In this document: positions 56,945-64,000 of the stretch, one piece after another | Layout of the letters: each line of letters starts with the position of its first letter | Position numbering within the stretch: position 1 is the stretch's first letter | DNA from: Persicaria tinctoria | Taxonomy: Eukaryota > Streptophyta > Magnoliopsida > Caryophyllales > Polygonaceae | Assembly: GCA_037127255.1 (NCBI GenBank) | Contig: JBANSL010000006.1 | Span: 81,565,350-81,629,349, forward strand | Direction: 5' to 3' | Length of the DNA stretch: 64,000 nucleotides | Made by a program: the position numbers and the translations under genes | The notes under the pieces: generated by a model | What the model was told of the DNA's origin: nothing | The model's database searches: none | The model's input: the letters and a program-made list of their open reading frames with translations, nothing else

Positions 56945-57185
56945 ACCAGCAGGATTGATTTTGGTACATCTGACTCCATGGATCTTTTAGGTTCAGTTAC
57001 AACAGTTTCTGACGTTTCAACACGGTTGGATTGGACACCAAGGGCTTTGGACGAATCTTCAACACCTTGGGCCAATTCTTCAGTGTTGAGAATCTGTTCC
57101 TGCATGTTCCTTTTCTCTGTGTTCTTGATAACAACATCATCATCATCCTCATTCTCTGTATGGATGTTAAGATCTATATCTGAAA

Positions 57186-57615
57186 CACTTTCACTCAAGG
57201 AACCGTCATTACATTCATCAAATATAACATGTATACTTTCCTCAACTAACTTGGTCCTTTTATTGAAGATTCTATAAGCTTTGCTACTTGTGGAGAAGCC
57301 AAGAAATATACATTCATGTTCATTTTCTCTGTGTTCTTGATAGCAACATCATCATCATCATCCTCGTTCTCTGTATGGATGTTAAGATCTATATCTGCAA
57401 CACTTTCACTCAAGGAACCGTCATTGCATTCATCAAATATAACATGTATATTTTCCTCAACTAACTTGGTCCTTTTATTGAAGATTCTATAAGCTTTGCT
57501 ACTTGTGGAGTAGCCATGAAATATACCTTCATCACTACACGCATCAAATTTATCAAGGTTATCTTTTCCATTGTTATGAACAAAACAAGTACAACCAAAA
57601 GGTTTAAAATAAGAT
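57186..57615 (-). repeat. 215-bp tandem duplication inside copia pol
   Basis: CACTTTCACTCAAGGAACCG recurs at 57,186 and 57,401, and the whole block through ATAAGCTTTGCTACTTGTGG is doubled, with a CATCATCATC run of different length. The period of 215 is not a multiple of three, so it shifts the frame and ends the integrase ORF at 57,246. Confidence 0.9.
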
Positions 57616-58290
57616 ATAAGTGGTGTGCGGCCTTTGAAAAGTTCATAAGGAGTGTTCTTTAAGATGGAACGTATAAGACAACGATTCAAAATATAGTTAG
57701 ATGTGTTAACAGCTTCAGCCCAATAGGTTTTAGGTAATGCATTTTCTAAAAGCATAGTCCTGGCCATGTCCTCTAGGATGCGGTTCTTTCGTTCCACAAC
57801 CCCATTTTGTTGAGGTGTCCTATGAGTAGAAAAAATATGCGAGATGCCATATTTAGCACAAAACAAATCAAACTGAAGTTGATCAAACTTCCTACCATGA
57901 TCACTTCGAATTGACACTATGGGCTCGTTTCTTAAAGTTTTCAACTCCTTACAATGTTTTGAAAACCCAAATAAGGCCTCTGATTTTTCTTTTAAAAATC
58001 TAACCCAAGTATATCTAGAAAAATCATCAACAACAACAAGCCTGTACTTTTTACCATTGGGAGATTTCACTCGCATAGGACCACATAAATCCATATGTAA
58101 AAGTTCAAGGGGTCTAGAAGAACTTACAACCTTTTTGGGTTTGAAAGAGCTACGTGTTTGTTTACCTCTTGTGCATGCTTTGCACATATCAATACCTTTG
58201 AAGTCTATCTCAAGTAGTCCTCTTACAAGCCCTTTGGACACAAGCTTCTATAGTGTTTGTGGGCTCACATGACCGAGTCTCCTGTGCTAG
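57246..58290 (-). pseudogene. pol: Copia integrase
   Basis: HRRLGH...CKAC forms the HHCC zinc site. The catalytic triad is visible as LLHMDLCGPM, IRSDHGRKF and NGVVERKNR. It continues with YWAEAVNTSNYILNRC, TPYELFKGRTPLISYFKPFG, and the linker to RT. Two TAG stops lie at 58,287-58,289 (TGG expected before HRRLGH) and 58,248-58,250. The C-terminal region is frameshifted by the 215-bp duplication. It inserts element DNA in intact copies. Confidence 0.92.
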
Positions 58291-58727
58291 AGCTTTTGAT
58301 CGTCCGTCAAAACCTTTAGACATGTTAAGCTTCCTTGTGCCACTTGCTCAGCATTCACAGCATAGATGTTGTTATAGCGATATGCAGTTAGAACTACTTC
58401 ACATGTATCTTCTCTGCGCACCAGACATCTTTTCTTGTTAAATCCAACATCATTACCACTATCACATAGTTGAGAAACACTAAGCAAATTATACTTCAAA
58501 CCATTAACAAGATAAACATTTTTAATACTATGGTTAGGATCACTCCCAACACTACCAATACCACCGATGTCACACTTTCCTTTGTCACCAAGAGTGATTG
58601 TTCCAGTTGATTGCTTCTTTAGATCATGAAAGAGAGAACTCTTCCCACTCATATGTCTCGAGCATCCACTATCAATAATCCATTTTTGCTCCTTCACCTT
58701 GGTGCTCTCCTGCAAAACAAACATCAA
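58287..58727 (-). pseudogene. pol: Copia aspartic protease and pre-integrase region
   Basis: EQKWIIDSGCSRHMSGKSSL carries the D-S-G active site of copia protease. LVNGLKYNLLSVSQLCDSG is the usual downstream motif. It overlaps the end of the gag frame by 4 nt in a different frame, so one frameshift separates them. It would process the polyprotein. Confidence 0.9.
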
Positions 58728-60526
58728 CCTTTGTGGCTAGACCAATAAGCAAATTTAGATCCCTTATTGGGAGAAACCGTATTTGGTAAAATAGTGCCTT
58801 TGGGGACCCAAACTTGTGTTATCCGTTCTTTTCTCAAATGAACAGGGAATGTATTGCGAATGATATGTGGATCCTTTCTTCTATAGGGGCAGGTCTCTTT
58901 TACATGTCCCTTTCTCGCACAGTGGTGACATATAGGAGAGGTTCTGCTTCCTTTTGCCTTTACAAAAGTGGTAATGTGCTGCTTCTTTAAAAATCTTGGA
59001 TTGTAACCAATACCACTTTTGTTTAGAGAACTTTGTTGCTCACCCAACATCCTATCAAGAGTGCCTTTAGATTTGGTAAAACTTATGAGGGCTGTTTGTT
59101 GGTCTTGAATCTTATTATTCAAAGAGATCTTCTCGTTCCCTAAGTCATGATGTTCATTTCTTAGAGAGGAGAGATCTTGCTTGAGTTCAGATTTCTCTGA
59201 GTCAAAAGTCTTGACTTTAATGTCAAGACCTGAATAAGAAGCTTCTGGACTTTTGACCCTCATAGACAGATCCTCAATAGTTCTTTCCTGGTCCATAGTT
59301 TTCTTAACAAGAGTGTTAGTCTGAGCAATAAGTTTTTCTTCATTGGCAATCATATTAGAAAGGAATTCCGATAATACCTCTTTTGGAATTGCCATAAGTT
59401 CTCTTACAGTTACCTCAAGCTTCTCATCGTGGGATTCATCTCCTGAGCCCATAAGACAGACATTGGCATTCTCATCATCGGAGTCTGAGTCAGAATCGCT
59501 CCAAGTTGCCACCATGGCTTTCTTTTCCCATCTATCACCCTTCTTGGACTGGCTCTTCGTCTTTTGAGGGCAGTCTTTCACAAGATGATCTGTTTCACCA
59601 CATTCAAAACAAGACAAAGGTTTAGTCTTCTTGTCATATTTATTGTATTGAGATTTACCTCAAAATTTAGAAAACTCTGATCCATCCTTGCTGTTGAATT
59701 GTTTCTTCATTTTCAGGATTCGAGAAAGGCCTCTTGTGATAAGAGCGAAAGGATCATCATCATCGTCATCCTCATCTTTGGAATCAGATACATCTTTGGG
59801 CTCATCCTTCTTAGACTTGAGCGCCAAGTTCTTAGTGCTTGCTGGAAGTTCTCCTTCGTCTTCATTGAGAATCATCTCATGTGTGATCAGCCTCCCAAGC
59901 AAATCATCAAGGGGCAGAGTGGTAAAATCTTGGGCTTCCTCTATGGCTGTTACTTTAGGACCCCATTTTTCTTTTGGGAGGCGCCTCAATATCTTCCTCA
60001 CTTTCTCAACGTTCTTAAAACTCTTGCCAAGAGAGTCAAGGTTGTTGGTGATTTCCGTGAACCGTGTGAACATGGCCTTGATAGAGTCATCAGGCTTCAT
60101 TTTGAAAAGTTCATACTTTCGAAGGAAGATACTGATCTTGGTGTCCTTCACTTGGCTAGATCCTTCATAGGTGACAACCAGCTTGTCCCAACTCTCTTTA
60201 GCTGACCTACAAGATGAAATACGGTTAAACTCATCAGTGCTAAGACCACAATAAAGTAAGTTAATAGCCCTGTAGTTTTTGGAGACGAGTTCAAGATCCG
60301 CTTGGATGTATTCAGCCTCAGTTTTCGCAATTTTGGTTCCATTTGGTCTTTCTTTCTCAGGAACCTTCGGACCATTCTCTATAATATTCTAAAGTTCCAG
60401 ATCTTGATCTATAATGAACATCTTCATCAAAGATCTCCAGTGGACGAAGTTGTTTCCTACAAAGAGTGGTGGTCTACTAGTAGACCTTCCTTGTGCAAAT
60501 CCTCCGATTGCTTCACCAGACAAGAT
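58724..60526 (-). pseudogene. gag: Copia Gag
   Basis: Minus-strand frame from about 60,526 (GEAIGGFAQGRSTSRPPLFV; the normal ATG is not found). It passes a TAG at 60,389-60,391 where TGG is expected, then SCRSAKESWDKLVVTYEGSS, KDTKISIFLRKYELFKMKPD, a TGA at 59,660, and two zinc knuckles, CFECGETDHLVKDC and CHHCARKGHVKETC (both C-x2-C-x4-H-x4-C). These are separated by a long coiled-coil-like region (TNTLVKKTMDQERTIEDLSM). The two-knuckle arrangement with a large helical insert is typical of SIRE Gag. It would coat the RNA in intact relatives. Confidence 0.88.
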
Positions 60527-60566
60527 CAAAACTCACAAGATTGTTAGATCGAAAGCAGTGAGTAAA

Positions 60567-60578
60567 GCACTGATACCA
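60567..60578 (-). other. Copia primer binding site, tRNA-iMet type
   Basis: The minus strand reads TGGTATCAGTGC, one base from the standard TGGTATCAGAGC, 2 nt after the LTR. Confidence 0.88.
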
Positions 60579-60580
60579 AT

Positions 60581-61632
60581 TGAAGGATCGATAAAGTATA
60601 GCAAAGTAATATAAAGATACTCTAGAAGGGGGGTTGAATAGAGTATGCCGGTTTTTCGCAGATAATCTCAAGACTTTTGAAATTCTCGCAAAACCCTTAG
60701 CAATTAGACTTAATCTTTTCTCTGGAAACCTAAATCACAAACAAGTTATAAAATTCGAAACAAGTGCGGAAATATGGTAAAGTAGTAAGTAAAAGACGCA
60801 ATGAATTGTTTACGAGATTCGGCACGAACTTGGCCTACGTCCCCGCCTAGGGTTCTTTCACAACCCTAGGATTTAACCAACTTTTATTGGTTCATAAGAC
60901 TTAGGATCCTAATAGCTCACCGAGAAGCCTCTCTCCTATACAATTGAAATCTAGTCAACTCATGTTCCCTTGGAGTCCTAGACCAATCTAGAAAAGCTCC
61001 ACCTCTCCCAGCTATCTAGTACAATCCTCTTACACTTAGTAAATCAATCGCCTAGTGTTCACTTCCTAAGTTACAAACTCTCGAGTATAACACTCTCTCG
61101 AAATATATCTTATAAGCTCACAGTGCAACTCTCAAATGCTTTGAAACAAAATGAATGACTCTTAAGAACTAGCAGAGAGAACACGTGGAAGACAGATTTG
61201 ACTTGAAGGCTTGAGTGCGAATCAAAGCTTGTGTTCAATGAATGTGTTATGTCTTCCCTTCTTCATTTCCTTTATATTGAACAAATCGGCGCCAAGGATC
61301 TCCACCAATGGCTATAGCAGATCATGGCATAAGATGGATTCTTCACGATCTTCTATCTTTGGAAACTCTGAAGCAATGATCACGATTTTATTCTTCTCAG
61401 CTTTGAGCGCTTAAGGAATGAGATATAATTCAAAAAGCTTCCTGAAATGTTTGTGAATATATAATAATATCTGGAAGCATATAATAATATATAATAATAT
61501 TCGGACGTAATATAATAAGGTCCAGGTTTTGTGTTTCATCAACACAGATGTAGCTTCAAGACCTTTGACACAAACTGTGTATCAAAGCCTTTGAAACTTA
61601 TTCCGATTTTCATCAAGGGAGTGGAGTTATCA
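60581..61632 (-). repeat. Copia 5-prime LTR
   Basis: 1,052 bp, TG...CA bounded, unbroken. The frame at 61211-61414 has a counterpart in the other LTR (52297-52485) and is not a gene. Confidence 0.93.
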
Positions 61633-61637
61633 ACCTC

Positions 61638-62370
61638 AACCACTTAGGATTCCCTAACGCAATCCACAAGCTCAACGTGCTAGATTTGATCGCATGTTTC
61701 ATAGGAGGTATTAAAATGAGGAGCGTGAGTATCGCCAAGATATGGGGCGAGATCAACACCATGGTATAAAGCTTACCATCCCTCAATTTTCCGGAACTTC
61801 TGATGTTAAGGCCTACATGGATTGGGAGTCTAAAGTTGAGTCCATTTTTTATTACTATGGTTATCATGATGCTCAAAGGGTGGTTGTTGCTATCATTTAT
61901 TTTTCAGATTTTGCATACTCATGGTGGCAAGAAGAAAAGCAAGAGAGAGCCTATATGGGATACCCTCATATCACTACTTGGGAGGATCTCAAAACAGCCC
62001 TAAGAGAAAGATTTGTGCCCGAAGATTATGTGGATCGTGTCCAATTCAAATTGGAACGCATCAAGCAAGGCTCTCGCACCCCCGATGAGTTCTACAATGA
62101 ACTAAAGCAGCTTGTTTTTAGATCAGGAATCCGCTTTCCCGAGAAGTATGTAATCTCAAAATTTATTGGTGGGCTGAATTTAGATATTGCTTCACATGTT
62201 GAAATGCAGCGTTTTGGCGCGAGAACTCAAGTTGAGGAGGTGCTGCATTACACTAACCAAGTGTACCAAAACCTTCAACGGCGAAAGGGAACACATGGCT
62301 CTAAACCTTGGAGCTCAAATCCTAGCCCTTGAGCTTCATCAACTCCACGCCCCCAGAAGTGAGCCCCCTA
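61638..62370 (+). pseudogene. gag: Gag, second part (outer gypsy)
   Basis: It continues the frame left at 41,183: after two in-frame TAA codons it reads EREYRQDMGRDQHHGIKLTI, PQFSGTSDVKAYMDWESKVE, ESIFYYYGYHDAQRVVVAII, AYSWWQEEKQERA, LRERFVPEDYV and FIGGLNLDIASHVEMQRF. This is the standard gypsy capsid region. It ends in a stop at 62,331, just before a frameshift. The junction with the copia LTR is clean apart from the target duplication. Confidence 0.9.
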
Positions 62371-63200
62371 GGCCATCCACACGGCGAGAAGCTCAACCCC
62401 CAACCCAAGACCCAAGAAGCCACAAGCCTAATGTTCCGAATCCTAGGGGTGAATCTGAATCTCGTACTCGGGACCTCAAGTGCTTCAAGTGCTTGGGTAG
62501 GGGTCATTTCTCTAAGGAATGCCCTACTCGAAAGCAAGTGCTACTCAATGATCAAGAAGAGTATGAATCTGAGGAGGAGAGTCAAGAAGAGCCAACCTTA
62601 GGAGGTTTGGAGGAGGAGATTCATGCTAGTGCGGCTGTTGGAGAATGTTTTGTGGTGAAGAGAGGATTGATCTCCAATGATGCTCCTTCTTTGCCCACTC
62701 AAAGAGAGACCCTCTTCCATACACGATGCCTCATCAAAGACAAGGTATGTAGTGTGATAGTTGATGGAGGATCTTGTTACAATCTTATTGTTCAAGAAGT
62801 TGTAGCTAGGTTTAACCTCAAATGCAGCTCACATCCGCAACCATACACCTTGAATTGGCTGAATTCCAAGGCACCTCTAAGAGTAGACAAGCAAACCATG
62901 ATTGCATTTGCAATTGGAGGGTATAAAGATGAGATCATTTATGATGTTCTTTCCATGACAGCGTGTCACATTCTTTTAGGGAGACCATGGCAATATCATC
63001 GTGGTGTCATCCACAATGGAGTCACCAATGAGCACACATTCCAAATGGAAGGTAAGAAGATTACACTTCATCCAATGTCCCCTCATGATATTGTGGCTGA
63101 CCATGTTGCTAACTTGGAGAGAAGAAAGCAAACGAATAAACTAGCTATTGGTACAAATATGGCTAGTTCTCACCAGATTCTCCTAGCCAAGGCGAAATAA
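62330..63200 (+). pseudogene. pol: Gag nucleocapsid and aspartic protease (outer gypsy)
   Basis: In the next frame a Pro-rich linker leads to the zinc knuckle CFKCLGRGHFSKEC. An acidic YESEEESQEEP spacer follows, then the protease CSVIVDGGSCYNLIVQEVVA (D-G-G in place of D-S-G, common in this plant gypsy group), and ACHILLGRPWQYHRGVIHNG at its end. The frame stops at TAA 63,198-63,200, short of reverse transcriptase. Confidence 0.9.
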
Positions 63201-63390
63201 TTTGTTTGTTTCTCAAGATTTGAATGATCTACCTCCACTTGTTTGAATGATCTACCTCAAGAAACTAGCTATTGGTACAAATATGCAATTCAGGGGAGTA
63301 AAACATGTTTTCTTGTGCTTTTCAAAGATAATTTGTTTGTTTCTCAAGATTTGAATAATCTACCTCCACTTGTTTCTATTTTGTTGTAGG
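63200..63390 (+). other. Rearranged linker with a roughly 130-bp duplication
   Basis: TTTGTTTGTTTCTCAAGATT with TGATCTACCTCCACTTGTTT occurs at 63,200 and 63,330, and AACTAGCTATTGGTACAAAT at 63,141 and 63,262. These local duplications broke the protease-RT reading frame. Confidence 0.75.
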
Positions 63391-63545
63391 AATTTGAAGA
63401 TTTGTTTCAAGAAGAAATTCCCAATGGTCTTCCACCATTAAGGGGAATAGAGCATCAAATTGACTTCATTCTTGGAGCAACACTACCTAATAGGTGTATT
63501 TACCAATCTTACTTACTCAAACCCACAGAGAATCAAGTATTTATC
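63391..63545 (+). pseudogene. pol: Start of reverse transcriptase (outer gypsy), truncated
   Basis: EFEDLFQEEIPNGLPPLRGI, EHQIDFILGATLPN and a damaged YQSYLLKPTENQV match the beginning of the gypsy RT (PxGLPPxRGIEHxIDFxPGAxLPN). Homology stops at about 63,545, before any catalytic motif, and unrelated sequence follows. Confidence 0.8.
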
Positions 63546-64000
63546 AGTAATGTGTATTTACCAATTAGTAGAAAGGGAGGTTTTGGTGATTGAAACAAGA
63601 AAGAAAGCAAAATAAACTATAAACAGATTGATGCAAAACAATTTAGAGAGGATCGCTCTGCCTACAACTATCCACTTTATTTGGTTGAATTGATATTGTA
63701 ACTTCCTCTTGTTCTTTTAGTCTTCCTATGAATGCCCTTGTCCCGACCTAATATAGTTACTAGTCCAATCAGTTCTAGAAACCCTTATCAATCGAACAGT
63801 CCCTAAAAAGGATTTAACCCAATTGATAGCTTTAAGTTCAGAGATTAGCCAAGGTATTTGCAGTCCCTAAAGAAGGATTTAACAACACATCCAACTTCAT
63901 AGCATCCAATTAGTTCAATCAGCCCTAAAGGAATAAGTTTGCCACTTGGGTTAAGGTTCACAATTAGGAATCTACAAAACCCTAGCAATTGAATTGATTC
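63546..64000. other. Unassigned sequence to the window end
   Basis: No coding frame, TIR or LTR boundary is recognised. GTCCCTAAAAAGGATTTAAC and GTCCCTAAAGAAGGATTTAA appear about 60 bp apart as short repeats. It is probably part of another repeat whose body lies beyond the window. Confidence 0.4.

Larger units (their letters stand above)
41184..61632 (-). mobile_element. SIRE-like Ty1/copia element (split by a nested gypsy)
   Basis: LTRs start TGAAGGATCG and end GAGTTATCA. The left (3-prime) LTR is 41184-41291 plus 51775-52718 and the right (5-prime) LTR is 60581-61632, both 1,052 bp once the nested element is removed. The flanking duplication is ACATC / ACCTC (one mismatch). PBS at 60567-60578 and PPT at 52719-52730 fix the minus orientation. 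Gag, protease, integrase, RT, RNase H and an extra ORF after pol are all recognisable, an order and extra ORF typical of the SIRE lineage. Rough hand counts give about 5% LTR divergence, with many disabling mutations. Confidence 0.93.

Noticed and set aside
57919..58272. Plus-strand frames opposite copia integrase and gag (also 59688-60205)
   Set aside because: Antisense shadows of well-supported copia domains.

Overview
This window is plant nuclear DNA, very probably from a flowering plant. The evidence is plant lineages of LTR retrotransposons (SIRE-type Ty1/copia, Athila- and Tat-type Ty3/gypsy), a CACTA element with CACTACTAG ends, an L1-type LINE fragment and REM-like B3 genes. I cannot name the species. 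Nearly all of it is mobile DNA. The only host-gene-like sequence is a small decayed B3 cluster at about 13.4-15.1 kb.

Layout. (1) 1-11.3 kb: a chain of terminal-inverted-repeat elements. Each starts TATAGGG..., ends in the inverse, and is separated from the next only by a (TA)n tract. They carry minisatellites, gene-like GC-rich patches and, in the first, two tRNA-like sequences in inverted orientation. (2) 11.3-12.3 kb: a broken L1-type LINE fragment running straight into a 99-bp tandem repeat (12.3-13.3 kb). (3) 13.4-15.1 kb: a B3 cluster with one minus-strand copy, one plus-strand pseudogene and the first exon of a third copy. The third is cut in its first intron by (4) a very young non-autonomous LTR retrotransposon at 15,109-26,703: 3,111-bp LTRs, 5-bp TGATG target duplication, minus orientation, no coding capacity. 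(5) 26.9-38.9 kb: two Athila-like remnants facing each other tail to tail. They are interrupted by a complete CACTA element (30,309-34,026, TSD TAT) and by a Tat-type RNase H/integrase relic with a 59-bp repeat array. (6) 38.9-63.5 kb: a plus-strand Ty3/gypsy element whose gag is split by a minus-strand SIRE-like copia (41,184-61,632). The left LTR of that copia is itself split by a minus-strand Tat-like gypsy (41,292-51,769, TSD GCTCG). Removing the inserts restores the outer reading frame across 20 kb. (7) 63.5-64 kb: unassigned sequence.

Relative age follows from nesting and hand-counted LTR differences. The outer gypsy is oldest, then the copia (LTRs differ by roughly 5%), then the Tat-like element (below about 1%). 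The 15-27 kb element has 9 differences in 3,111 bp. None of the elements looks autonomous. The copia keeps recognisable gag, protease, integrase, RT, RNase H and an env-like extra ORF, but with several nonsense codons and frameshifts. The Tat-like element has only a frameshifted gag.

The most unusual signals are: an array of hairpin modules in the LTRs of the Tat-like element, whose stems vary in sequence but stay paired, with mismatches that become G-U wobbles in the sense RNA; the serial chain of (TA)n-delimited elements; related tRNA-like modules inside two unrelated DNA transposons; a 99-bp satellite whose every unit encodes two hairpins; and a polypurine tract motif repeated four times inside the young non-autonomous element.
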